Shown here in pieces: positions 33,409-44,291 of a DNA stretch of 64,000 nucleotides (position 1 is its first letter; the number at the start of each line of letters is the position of its first letter). A program made the translations under genes and the position numbers. Source of the DNA: Pseudovirgaria hyperparasitica (Eukaryota; Ascomycota; Dothideomycetes; Acrospermales; Acrospermaceae). A model generated the notes under the pieces. It was not told the origin of the DNA. It ran no database searches and saw only the letters and a program-made list of their open reading frames with translations. The stretch covers positions 374,449 to 438,448 of the forward strand of contig NW_022985568.1 in NCBI RefSeq assembly GCF_010093815.1. Reading direction: 5' to 3'.

Positions 33409-34516
33409 GGTGAACGACGATCGCTTTGTGGGGTTGATGGAGCGCGAGATGGACAAAATACGACAGCTGGCGTAGAGTGTCTATGGAGTTCAAGGAGATG
33501 TCATGTGGATAGGTAGACGGCGAAGAATAGGCGATGATGATGGCGATGGCAGTGTTGGACGTGGACGTGAACGAGTCGGAGGATTGAAGCTGACAGTGAG
33601 TTTGTAGGTGAAGTGGAGGAGTGGGAGAGAAGTAGTGGTGACAAGCAAAGCGCACAGCGTGTATTGTTGTTGTAAAGGTCCCAAAAAAAAAAGAGGACGA
33701 ACGAAAGGAAGCAGGCAAGAAGTAACGAGCGACAGGATCAAGGACCAAGAAGGGGGTGGAAGGGAGAGAGAGAGAAGTGAATAAACGGGCGGTGGTGTTG
33801 TGTTGGTGTTGTTGGAGGGAGAGACAAGAAGAGACGGACGAGCGAGGGAGAAGTAAATGGGGCGGCGGTCGGCAAAGTTGAGAGAGACAAGGACGGGCAA
33901 GGCAGCCAGGCAGCCAGGCACGCACAGGGCACGGGGCACAGGCACACACACACATGCACACATACACATATACATTACAGCCAGGGTATCTGTCTACTGT
34001 CTACTGTGCCTGTGCCGGCGCGTGGAGGAAGTAGAGTAGTAGCATTCGCAGCATTCTTCACACGCTTCACACACACACGAATCGCCAACACAATCGATTG
34101 CTGCACATGCATGCAAGGAGACGGTGGTACTGTGCCGGGCGGGAGAGGAGAGGGGATTTGATATCAACTGGCTGGCAGGCAGGCTGGCAGTCAGGTCCTA
34201 TTATCCGGTCCTATTATCCGGTCCTATTCTCCCCGTGCTACAGTGTGTATATCGCGGCTAATTAACCATTACAGTAATTCGTAATTCTCGGCATCACAAT
34301 CACAATCATATCACTATATTGATCCCATCCATCGTCCACGCCGCCCGCCCCCAAGCAGCACGTATGCACGCACGCACACGCCCGCACGCACTCCACATTC
34401 CCACAAACCAACCCACAAACCATCCACTCTGCACGCACGCCCACACACACATTGCATGGAGAGAGAGAGAGAGAGCTGAGGCAATTATTATATCAGTCAG
34501 GCCGACCGACTGGCAG

Positions 34517-34546
34517 TGACTGACTGACTGACTGACTGACTGACTG
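34517..34546. repeat. (TGAC)n microsatellite
   Basis: Seven and a half perfect TGAC units. Confidence 0.9.
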
Positions 34547-35489
34547 ATTGCACCTTCCTGCCTCACATCCACGTACCTTCCATATCTACTAATTAATTAC
34601 TGTCCTGTCAGCGCGCACGCCTCCACCACCGTCCGCCGTTTCCAATCGACGGGTTTAGCGAGTCGCCAGCCAATAGGAGCGGTTTGTGGGAAATTGCACA
34701 TCAGCACTCGCAGCTGTTCTTGACCCATTTGCCGCGCCTACACACACAGACACACACGCACGCACAGTACTGCCGGAGTACTGCCGACGCCGACTAATGC
34801 CGCGCCCGGCTCTCGACTTCTCTCGTCTGCTCCTTCCACCTGTGCCACATACACACACACACTAATGATCCCTCCCTCTTCCTCTTTCCCTCGATCCGCT
34901 CGATTGACCCGTGCACGCCACACTTGCATGCATAATACTGTCTGTCTATCCCCCATCACGCCATCCTACTACATATGTCCTGTACTGCCGTACTACTACA
35001 CTATAAACCCATGCATCGTCGATCATATACAATAGCAACATATTATACATGCTGTACATACACCTTGTCTATCATGCCATTGATGCTGCTCATTGCTGCC
35101 TCACTTTAACGGTACTGCTGTACTGCTGTTAATTGTGAGCTATATCCACCCCTCTCCGTCCTGGCTAATTACCTACCTATACTACACAACCAATCAATGC
35201 GCCCCAAGCCAACCTTGCCCTCGTATCTCGTACCTGACTAACCCAACTGTCTACACTACTCATCCTACATTCTATATTCCACATTACATCGTATACACTG
35301 ACCTGCACAGCCACGACTGATGCATGCAGCTCATGCCATCTCATATCCGAAAGTACCTAGGTGGTCATGTACACATACAGGATATATATATATATATATA
35401 TATGCGCGAGACACGCTACCTGCCTATACCTCCATTTTGTGGATGCTAGCCTTTGCAGCTGCCAGGTATATCGGTGCCGAGGTATGTCG

Positions 35490-35675
35490 GTGCCTGAGGC
35501 AGGCAGGACTATGTAAGCGCGCTGTCTTGCATCGTCTTCAGTCGACGGTGGGAGAAATAATTTCCTGTTAGGTTGGGTCAGGTCAAGTGGGAGTCTGGAG
35601 CGGAGTGCCTGAGGCTGCACTTCTTCATACCTGAGGCTACTAATACCTGCCTGAGGCTACGTACACCTGAGGCCA
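35490..35675. repeat. Dispersed CCTGAGGC octamers
   Basis: Five copies of CCTGAGGC within about 185 bp, several extended as ACCTGAGGCTAC. The core CCTGAGG is an odd-spaced palindrome. They lie just downstream of the ZIP transporter stop codon (35779). Function unknown. Confidence 0.5.
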
Positions 35676-35778
35676 CTCTATACCATTAGAACAAGATAGC
35701 CATGCATTACCTAATCACACCTACCAATCCACACTACCACACCATATTATATCAACTATCCAACCTTCACCACCCCCC

Positions 35779-37328
35779 TCACGCCCACTTCCCCAGCACG
35801 CTCATCACCACCAGGCCCGCCACCAGACTCGTGCCCGCAAGCAGCGTGCGCACCACTCCGGCATTCAGCAACGGGCCCTCCATCCAGTCCTTGGCCAGCA
35901 TCTCCACCACGCCCACCCACACCAGGATGCCCGCGCTGAACGCATCCAGCGTGCCAATCGCCACAATCGTGCTCCTGTCATTGCCATTAAAGTGATTCAA
36001 CACCCCAATCCCAATCGCCATGCCAATCGGCGTAATCACCGTAAACGCAAGCCCCATCACGCACTTCTTCCACGTCGCCAGCAGGCCGGACGGGACCTGT
36101 GCAATCATGCTGCCGAGCGCGAGTCCCTCGAACATCTGGTGAAACACAATCACGATGAACAGCGTGATGAACCCCGAATCGCCCGCCACCACGAGCGTCA
36201 GTCCGATCAGGATCGAGTGGAACAGGATTCCGGCTTCGAGAGATGCCACCGTCAGCGTATCCGTCTGCCACTCGCCTGGCGTTGCGTGTCCGTGGCCGTG
36301 GGATGGCGCGAGGGCGGTGCTGGTGTCGGGTCTTGTGACTGAGCTCTTCGCCGCTGTGTCGCTGCCGTCGTTTGTCGACGGTGCTTCCGAGTCGCGGTCG
36401 CTTGCCTGGCTGCGGCGCCAGTACACGACGCGGTGGGACAGGTAGTCGATCAGGAACGAGACGATGATGCCGGCCATGACAATGGCGGCTGTGGTGCCCT
36501 CGTAGCTCAGCTCCCCGAGACATTGGTTGGCAAACATCAGTTGTGCGTGCGTGAATAGCTGGACTGCTGGTTAGCAAAGCAGACTTTCCGAGTTCCAAGC
36601 CCAAGCCTTACGTGGATAAATGCCGTCGAGATGATGACTCCGGTGCCAAACTGCTTGACCACCATGAGGCTTCCCTGCTGGAACGGGAGGTTGAACTTGG
36701 CAATGGCAATCGGCAAGAACACGCCGATACCACTCGTCACCAGAATCACAAACAGCAGTCCGATTCTCAGGGGCACGTTGTAGTCCCTGTCCGTGCGCTC
36801 ACACGACACCTCTTCTTGTCCAGGGCAGTGTCTGTCAGAGTTCATTAGTCCTTGACATCACCGGCCTGGCTTCAGCCGACTTACTCAACCCCGGCATGGA
36901 AGTGACAGCCGTTACCCTCCTCCTCTCCACCGTGCGAGTGCTCATCCGCCGGCTCCTCGGCCCCGGATGTCTCAATCACCAACTGGACCTCACTGCCATC
37001 CGGAGCGAAACAGAACCTGAAGTGCACAGTTAGCCCGGGCACACAAGACGGACAGATCACACGCAACGTACGCATCGCTTCCATGTGCGTGACAGCCAGT
37101 GTACTCCGACGGCAACTCTCCCGTCGGCGTGGCTTCCATCAGGATGGGGTACTCTTCCGTCCCAGCCTCGCAGTACTGCGTTGCGCCATGGGCATGGCAG
37201 CTGGACACGGCCGTCGGAATCTCTGGAGCCGTGGTCGACGACGCCGGTGCCTCTGTCTGCGCGCAGACCGCGCAGCCCAGCCACGCGGCAACGAAGCCTC
37301 GCAGCAATAATCGACTGTTGTGCAACAT
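35779..37328 (-). CDS. ZIP-family zinc transporter with cysteine/histidine-rich ectodomain (ZrfC/Zrt1-like)
   Basis: Four exons (37328-37072, 37016-36885, 36831-36612, 36558-35779), introns 53-55 nt, give 462 aa. A signal-like N-terminus is followed by an ectodomain with three C-H-x-H-x5-C motifs: CHAHGATQYC (44-53), CHAHGSDAFC (79-88) and CHFHAGVEHC (123-132). Motifs 2 and 3 are assembled across splice junctions. About eight membrane helices follow. Between helices 3 and 4 lies a His-rich loop (PSHGHGHATPGEW). The metal-pathway motifs are HSILIGLTL and HQMFEGLALG in helices 4 and 5. The protein should import Zn2+ at the plasma membrane. In Aspergillus fumigatus the alkaline-pH transporter ZrfC has the same kind of zinc-binding N-terminus. 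The gene is divergent from a Pra1-like gene, with ZafA- and PacC-like sites between. Confidence 0.93.
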
Positions 37329-37429
37329 GGCGAGTGTCTAGAGATGATGGGAGATATCGGGAGAAGAAGAAGACGAAGAAGACAAGGCCATATATCGCGT
37401 AGAGGACGCCGTCCGGGACTTATGCTGGC

Positions 37430-37447
37430 TCAAGGCAAAAACCTTGA
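37430..37447. promoter_or_regulatory. Inverted repeat containing a ZafA/Zap1-like site
   Basis: TCAAGG-caaaaa-CCTTGA is a perfect 6-bp inverted repeat with a 6-bp spacer. Within it, 37441-37446 is ACCTTG, the complement of CAAGGT, the core bound by A. fumigatus ZafA and half of the yeast Zap1 ZRE. It lies about 110 bp upstream of the ZIP start codon, the right distance for control of that gene. Confidence 0.5.
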
Positions 37448-37813
37448 TGGATCATGGGCCGAAACGTGACTCTTGGCATGTCTTAGAGGTCACTGCTCAG
37501 CATCCTACACGCCATGGAATTGGAGGAAGAGGCAAAAGTCCAGAAAGGAGGCACGGGGAGAGAGGCAACAGCAGCATCAGCAGCATCAGCAGCATCAGCA
37601 GCAGCAGCAACACAGAATCCTGATCCGTCCTTCCCCCACGTAGGGCTGTTCTTCTTAACCCAAACGAGCAGGAGGCCTCGCGTATTCCGGGCCTGTCAAC
37701 CTGCCCACGGACGTCTTCAAGGCGGCGAGGGCGTCGATCGGCGGAATTGTTCACGTAAAAAAGTGTCTTGCTGCACTGGGAGGAGCGGCGGAATCCACCA
37801 CTGTCCCGTGATG

Positions 37814-37868
37814 GCCAAGCTGAGTACTGTGCCAAGCCATGTCCAGATATCTCTCGGCGGAGCTTGGC
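37814..37868. promoter_or_regulatory. Cluster of three GCCAAG sites (PacC/Rim101-like)
   Basis: GCCAAG occurs at 37814-37819 and 37831-37836, and as CTTGGC at 37863-37868: three matches to the GCCARG consensus in 55 bp. PacC is known to govern zrfC and aspf2 in A. fumigatus at alkaline pH, so the position between these two genes is meaningful. A hexamer can also occur by chance. Confidence 0.5.
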
Positions 37869-38145
37869 AAAACACGGTCAACCACACACGCATATGGACG
37901 AGGCCATGGGAACTGTCTCGGACGAGGTCATGGATGGACAGACATTGGAACTACGCAGTTATCCGCGCTGAAATCCTTCCGTCCTGGTTTACTGATTTGC
38001 CGCCGTTGCCCTTCGTTTGTGGTAGGTAATTATAGAGTAACAATTCTCCACTCAGGCCCCGAGCTGGCGAATCAACACAGCCGACGATTCCCCAAAACAA
38101 CAAAATCCATCCGACTTCTCGAATCACCTCCAAGCCATTCTGAGC

Positions 38146-38151
38146 ACCTTG
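38146..38151 (-). promoter_or_regulatory. Second CAAGGT site (ZafA-like)
   Basis: Plus-strand ACCTTG, an exact CAAGGT on the minus strand, about 400 bp upstream of the Pra1-like start. Together with the site at 37441 each divergent gene has one. Confidence 0.42.
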
Positions 38152-38546
38152 CAGTCGATGTAACCGTTCGCTTACCACGTTTTTTTGTTCGGACGTTCAC
38201 GCCGCATCTCGGTAGTACTCAGGTGGGCCGTGACGGTGAAAAGTTTCTTATTGTGGCGTCACAACATCCTCTGAAAGTGGCTTCGTCCTTGCCGTAAGCA
38301 TGACAAGAAGGCTGTTCTTCCAAGACTATCGTGATGTTGGCATGGGGGTGTACACGACCGCGGACGGCGATGTCGAGTCAAGACGTGAACAATCATGAGT
38401 ACCTCGCCGGCACTTCATAAGACGGCCATGTTCGCCCGTCAAACAGAACTCCAGCAGCATCTTGGGCTCCTCCGCGATTGACATCCTTCAGGTCCGCGAT
38501 TGATATCTTTCCATCTTCAACTCCCCCTCGCTCCCCAGTATCCACA

Positions 38547-39616
38547 ATGCCTTCCCTCACCACCACCACCACCACCACCATCCTCCTCGCCGCCCTCACC
38601 GGCGCATCCACCGCCTCCCCTCTCCTCGCCCGTCAAGCACCCTCCATCACCACCCCCCCAAACCAACCGGCTCCCACCCCAACCCCCTGGGACCACGGCG
38701 CCACGCCCGACTTCCCCATCCACAGCTCCTGCAACGCCACCGAGCGCGCCCAGCTCCAGGACGCCCTCCACGAAATGCTCCTCCTCGCCCAGCACGCAAA
38801 GCAGCACATCCTCCGCTTCGGCAACAGCTCCGCCCAGTACTCCCAGTGGTTCGGCCAGGCGCCCACCGCCGGCCCAATCGGCTGGTACGAACGCATCCTC
38901 TCCGCCGACCGCGCCGACACCCTTTTCCGCTGCGACGACCCCGACGGCAACTGTGCTCTGCATCCTGATAGTAGGTCTCCCTGTCCCGTGCCCCCCCTTT
39001 TCACCATGCACCCCCCTTTTCACCATTCCCCTAACACAAACCCCCAGCATACGCCGGCCACTGGCGCGGCTCAAACGCCACCCAAGAAACCGTCATCTGC
39101 CCACGCTCCTTCTCCGGCATCCGCTGGTCCCTCAACGCCCTCTGCAGCCGCGGCTACACCGTCGCCAACTCGCCCGCAAACGCCTTCTTCGCCACCGACC
39201 TCCTCCACCGCGTCCTGCACGTGCCCCGCATTAGCGAGGGCCTCGTCGGCCATTTCGCCGAGGACTACCCGGAGATGCTGGCACTGGCGCGTGAGAGGCC
39301 GGAGGAGGCGGTGCTGAATAGCGATTCGTTGCAGCTTTTTGCTGTCGATGTTTATGGGTTTGATATTTCTGTGCCTGGGGTCGGGTGTCATGGGGTTTAC
39401 TCGGCTGTTGAGGAGGAGGGGGCGCCTGCTGCGACGCCGTCGCCGTCGGGGGTGGTGTCGTCTGTGGCGGTGGAGACGCCGTCTGTGACGCAGAGTGCTG
39501 ATGCGGTGAGTGTTTAGTTTGTTTGTTTGGTGCTTGTTGGTTGGGGGTGAGTGCTGATTTTGTGTGTGTTGCAGTCGTGTCATACGCATTCTGATGGGTT
39601 TGTGCACTGTGATTGA
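38547..39616 (+). CDS. PRA1: Asp f 2/Pra1-like secreted zincophore (HRxxH zincin-like)
   Basis: Three exons (38547-38970, 39048-39505, 39575-39616) give 307 aa. Splice sites are GTAGGT...CCAG and GTGAGT...GCAG. A signal peptide (residues 1-24) is followed by a possible dibasic-like processing point (LLARQ). The family pattern is clear. CNATERAQLQDAL is the N-terminal helix. GHWRGSNATQETVICPRSF is the core. HRVLH (195-199) is the HRxxH zinc motif. The last 42-nt exon supplies SCHTHSDGFVHCD, the C-terminal zinc-binding tail C-H-T-H-x6-C of Pra1/Asp f 2. These proteins are secreted under zinc starvation at neutral to alkaline pH, bind Zn2+ and return it to the transporter. Without the last exon the tail would be missed. 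An in-frame ATG at 38478 would precede the signal peptide by 23 residues and is unlikely. Confidence 0.92.
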
Positions 39617-41648
39617 GGGGGGTTGGGGTTGTGGTGTTTGGTAGGGGGATGGAATGGGGGAAGGGGGGAATAGAGAAGATTAGAAAGGAAGAGAAGAGAA
39701 GGGGATGGTATACATGCCTCATGCCTACATCATGATGTCTACACGGACGTCTACACGCCTACACGCCTACACGCACGCTCAACGACCCAACGAAACCGGA
39801 CACACGAGTAATCGATAACAAAACCCGCTACTGCAAAGCGGAACCCGTAGATGAATTAGACGGAGGACCAAACAAAAAAATGTCGTAATTCTAATACAAT
39901 ATACTATACAATACAACCATACAATCTACACGTATATATTATATATTATAACAGACCCCCTTCCTTCCTTCCTTCCCCTCCCATTTCTTGCACGTGCGCG
40001 TGCACGACCCGTCTCGTCTCGTTCCGTCTCGTTTCTTCGCTTCTCGGGTGATTCTTTCTTGGGCGAAAATAGAGGGGAGGGGGAAGAGAAGGACGGGGAA
40101 GGGAAGGGAAGGGAAGGCGAGAGGACGGGAAGGCAAGGGGACGTGAAGGCAAGGGGGACGTGGAAGATAATGAGGCAAAGAATTGAACGTAGATAAATTC
40201 AAACGTAGAGAATTAAACGCAGAGAACTAAAACGTAGAGAGAATTTAAAAACGCAGAGAACTAAAACGCAAGAGGATCAAAAACGTAGATGAAATTAAAA
40301 CGCAGAGAAGTAAACGTAGAGAAGTAAACGTAGAGATTTGGGCGCTGGGGATTGGGCGCAAAAAAAGTAAGAACAAGGTAAAGAAACCTGAGCGTCAAAA
40401 CAGACGAGTATCCACGCCAGACCAGACCAGACCAGACCAGACCAGACTAGCCAGCCAGCTACCAGTAATCCTCAAGCTTCTCGAATCTATCCAAGGAGAA
40501 TGTCTAGAGATGGAATATCCAGAGACCAGAAGATGGAAGAGTAGAATGGACTGGATTCGTAGGTATTTTGGGTGTGTGCCTCGATATACCCTTCTTTAGC
40601 GTGTTTTTGCATATGTATGCCTACAGCGTGTCGGTAGGGAGTAGACGGGAATGTAATAGAGAGGGCTGTCTTGGCGATGCATACTCGGGAAGATAACACG
40701 AGCTTAGAGAAGGAAGACGACGATTAATTAGTATGGAAAAGTATGTTCTTAGGTTTATAGACCGGATTGATGGGACTGTGGAGTTATAGAGCCGTAGGTG
40801 GTCGCGCCTATAAGGAGTACTCGCTCGGCTACCATGTACTCTGTTCTGGACGCTCTCGTCCTAAGCTCCGATACCGAAACGGCACGCAGATGCAGGCACG
40901 GCCAATTTAAACAGCTGGACTGGCCCGTGGTACAGATCTGGGGGCGGGTACCGTGCTCGGAAGTCCAGAGCCATACTCGTGGTTCGTGGTCATGCAGATT
41001 TTTTCAGATCCGAGATTGTATGATACTATAGCGTGGCACGGCGGTGCCGAAGTCTCCCTTATCGACAGGCGTCGTCGTCGACCACGGCATTAATTAGGGT
41101 TCTGGATCCAATACTCCAAGCGAGACTGGACCTGCCATCTGCCTTCAAGCCCGCAAGCCTCAAGCCCGCACGCCGAAAAGCCTCAATAAGCGAAAGGTAC
41201 CTGTCGTCGGACGTTCAATTTCCACGAGGTCGTCGCTTGGCGGGCAAGGCTTAGCCGAATCGGAGCAGCGCTAACCGATTTCCGCATTAGGGTTCTGTTG
41301 TGGTGCCCACTTGGCGGCGCCGCCGTTCATTTCAGGTACGGAGTCTGGAACGGCCTGCGAACAGAGTCCGTGAGGGTTAAGCCATATCGTGTGTTGTCGT
41401 CTGCGCCAGCCTGACTGTACTTTTTCCCACGCTTGCGGGCCCCACGGCATGATGGATAGGGAGAGGGAGAACTTGGTTAGGGTTGAAGGTTTGTGGAGGA
41501 TAGTAGATATATTGGTCTGCGTCCTGGACGGTTGTGGGCGTTTTGTTTTTGGGTTGCGTTTCTTGTCTCTCGTTTGCTTCGACGTTCGACTGATCGGTGG
41601 ACTTGTTCTTGACCTTGGGTTTGACGGTAATCACATAAGTCTGGCAAG
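39617..41648. other. Intergenic, repeats but no gene seen
   Basis: About 2 kb. It contains CTACACG repeats (39735-39777), GGAAG/CCTTCC runs (39957-39975, 40078-40115), an ACGYAGA minisatellite and an (ACCAG)n run (40420-40446). Frames near 40800-41250 are short and unsupported. Confidence 0.55.
40183..40338. repeat. Degenerate minisatellite with AACGYAGA core
   Basis: About ten copies of AACGTAGA or AACGCAGA, each followed by a purine-rich GAAxTAA-type linker, unit 14-19 bp. Copy-to-copy differences are often T/C in the core and length changes in the A-rich linker. Confidence 0.7.
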
Positions 41649-44291
41649 ATGAGGGGGCTTTTGGCTGCTCTTGCGGTTTCTTTGGCCGTCGCCGATGCTC
41701 ATCGCACCAGGCGGTGTCGGAAGAGGCCGTCTTCTCTCATATCAGGTACTTCGACGGCATTCACCATTCCTTACTCGACGACAAGTCTTGGAGTGAGTAC
41801 GTCTGCAAGCACGGTATTGACAGTCTCCTCGAGCGCCGAGCCTTCGGTTTCGTCGTCCACACAGGACTATTCATTCGCTTCGTCTTCTTCAACTGTTTCC
41901 TTCTCGTCATCGATTGAAAGCCCTACTCCGGCGACGTCGTCTACGTCTGTAGAGATTCAGCCCTCGTCCTCGACCAGTGAGGGGATCCCGACGTCAAGTG
42001 GTCCTGCTGAGTCGCCGTCTTCCTCGTCGGAGGCTGCTTCGCCCTCGGGCACTTACACTCCTTCTGAAACGCCTTCTTCTTCTTCTTTGTCGTCGTCGTC
42101 ATCGTCGTCGGTTGAGGAGACTCCCTCGTCGACTCCTGGGTCGACTTCTGAGAGCTCGTCGGAGACGCCTACCCCGACGCCCACGCCCACGCCTGAGCCT
42201 ACACCTACACCAAGCCCGGAGCCTAGTTCTGAGAGCTCGTCGGAGACGCCCACGCCTACACCTGAGCCTACGCCGGAACCTACTCCGACCCCTGAGCCTA
42301 CTCCTACACCCTCTCCAGAGCCAACTTTGGAGAGCTCGTCGGAGACGCCCACGCCTACTCCGACTCCAAGTCCGGAGCCTAGTTCAGAGACCCCGACACC
42401 CACTCCTGAGCCTACGCCTGAACCTACTCCAGAGCCAACACCGGAGCCTACCCCGACTCCTGAGCCATCGTCTGAGAGCCCCTCGGAGACACCGACTCCT
42501 ACACCGGAGCCTACTCCAACTCCAAGCCCCGAGCCTAGTTCAGAGACCCCGACACCCACTCCTGAGCCTACGCCTGAACCTACTCCAGAGCCTACTCCAG
42601 AGCCCAGTTCAGAGACTCCGACACCCACTCCTGAGCCCACTCCAGAGCCTACTCCAACTCCTGAGCTAACCTCAGAGAGCTCGTCGGAGACACCAACGCC
42701 CACTCCAGAGCCTACTCCAACTCCAAGCCCGGAGCCTAGTTCAGAGACACCGACCCCTACGCCGGAGCCTACACCTGAGCCTACTCCCGAGCCTACTCCA
42801 GAACCCAGTTCAGAGACACCAACACCCACTCCTGAGCCCACGCCTGAACCTACTCCAGAACCCAGTTCAGAGACACCCACTCCAACACCAGAACCAAGTT
42901 CAGAGACCCCAACGCCTACGCCTGAGCCCACGCCTGAACCTACTCCGGAACCNNNNNNNNNNNNNNNNNNNNNNNNNNNNNNNNNNNNNNNNNNNNNNNN
43001 NNNNNNNNNNNNNNNNNNNNNNNNNNNNNNNNNNNNNNNNNNNNNNNNNNNNNNNNNNNNNNNNNNNNNNNNNNNNNNNNNNNNNNNNNNNNNNNNNACT
43101 CCAACACCAGAACCAAGTTCAGAGACCCCAACGCCTACGCCTGAGCCCACGCCTGAACCTACTCCGGAACCCAGTTCAGAGACACCCACTCCGACTCCTG
43201 AACCTACACCTGAGCCTACTCCAGAACCTAGTTCCGAGACTCCAACTCCAACTCCAGAGCCTACTCCAGAACCCAGCTCAGAGACACCGACTCCTACCCC
43301 TACTCCAGAGCCTACCCCGGAGCCTAGTTCAGAGACCCCAACACCCACGCCGGAGTCAAGTTCAGAGACCCCGACTCCGACTCCTGAGCCTACACCTGAG
43401 CCTACTCCAGAACCCAGTTCAGAGACACCCACTCCGACACCAGAACCAACTTCAGAGACACCCACTCCGACTCCAACTCCAGAGCCAACTTCTGAGACTC
43501 CCACTCCTACTCCAACTCCAGAGCCAACTTCTGAGACACCTACTCCCACACCAACTCCAGAGCCAACTTCTGAGACTCCTACTCCGACTCCAGAGCCTAC
43601 CTCAGAGACACCCACTCCGACTCCGACTCCAGAGCCGACTTCAGAGACTCCCACTCCCACACCGACTCCAGAGCCTACCTCAGAGACCCCAACGCCTACG
43701 CCAACGCCTACCCCGACGTACACTCCCCTTCCACCTGGCGTCAACGTAATCAGGAATGCTGGATTCGAAGACATCACTGCCGTAGGTGTCAACGGCAGAA
43801 TGGCAAACTGGCAGTTCACGGGCCGTGTCTACCCTAACCGCCTAACGCAGGCGTCCCACAGCGGGCAATGTTACGCGTAAGTCTTACCACTCAGAACCCC
43901 ATCCACAAGCTCAACCCCTCTAACCAACATCCGCAGTATCATGTCCTACGTGGCCAGCTCCAACACGCCATTGACACTGTTCCAGTCGGTCACCGGATTC
44001 GACACAACGCGTCCATACATCATCTCCTTCTACCTGAATCTCTACAGCCTCAGTCAAGCTCGTTCTTGCACGCTGAAGGTCCTGTTCGGCGATGTCGAGG
44101 TCTATACGAGGGTTCTCACCGCTGCCGATGGCCCGCGGGTGCAGAACTGGAAGGGTCCGGAGACGACTGTGCCAGTGATCCCGACGTCGCCAGACCAGAC
44201 TGTCAAGTTCGCATACGATTGTATTCCAACTGGCACCGGGAGCGCCTCTAGTGCGCTCTTCTTGGACGATGTGTCCATGGCTTCTATTTAA
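41649..44291 (+). CDS. Secreted mucin-like protein with long Pro/Thr/Glu repeat and C-terminal carbohydrate-binding-like domain
   Basis: Two exons (41649-43876, 43937-44291) with a 60-nt intron (GTAAGT...GCAG) give about 860 residues as assembled. A signal peptide ([17 protein letters not shown]) is followed by a Ser/Thr-rich stretch (to about 155). A giant repeat of PTPEPTPE and [12 protein letters not shown] units follows (about 160-695). The C-terminal domain (about 700-860) begins [13 protein letters not shown] and carries [17 protein letters not shown] and a final [10 protein letters not shown]. The NAGFE start and FLDDVS end are typical of galactose-binding-like or CBM-type beta-sandwich domains in fungal wall proteins. 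The repeat is probably heavily O-mannosylated, making a rod that holds the domain away from the cell. No GPI signal is obvious. A 145-N gap (42953-43097) falls inside the repeat, so true length is unknown. Confidence 0.8.
42130..43715. repeat. Coding minisatellite: (Pro-Thr-Pro-Glu)n with [11 protein letters not shown] spacers
   Basis: Hexameric and longer units built on CCNACNCCNGAR, punctuated by AGTTCAGAGAC-type Ser-Ser-Glu-Thr spacers. Degenerate third positions show the array is not a recent perfect expansion, but the segment around 42880-42950 is nearly repeated at 43098-43175, on both sides of the gap. The N run at 42953-43097 marks unresolved sequence. Confidence 0.92.

Larger units (their letters stand above)
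33409..35778. other. Long intergenic region, promoter and 3' sequence only
   Basis: About 2.4 kb. The OPY2-proximal part (33480-34100) is strongly GA/CT-biased with GT-rich runs, as in fungal leaders. The rest holds CA- and TGAC-type simple repeats, a TA run at 35380-35402 and repeated CCTGAGGC octamers. No gene is convincing. Confidence 0.5.
37329..38546. other. Shared promoter region of the zinc-uptake pair
   Basis: 1.2 kb between the divergent ZIP and Pra1-like start codons. It contains the zinc- and pH-regulator-like motifs listed separately and a short CAGCATCAG/CAG repeat (37568-37610). Open frames inside it are overlapping and have no domain, so I treat it as non-coding. Confidence 0.6.

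Noticed and set aside
37514-38029. 171-codon frame in the zinc-pair promoter
   Set aside because: It includes a CAG/GCA repeat, lacks a domain, overlaps another frame and spans the regulatory-site cluster.
42053-43819. 588-residue Gly-Val-Ser repeat frame on the minus strand opposite the Pro/Thr/Glu repeat
   Set aside because: It is the mirror of the coding repeat. The plus strand has the signal peptide, a conserved C-terminal domain and a standard intron.
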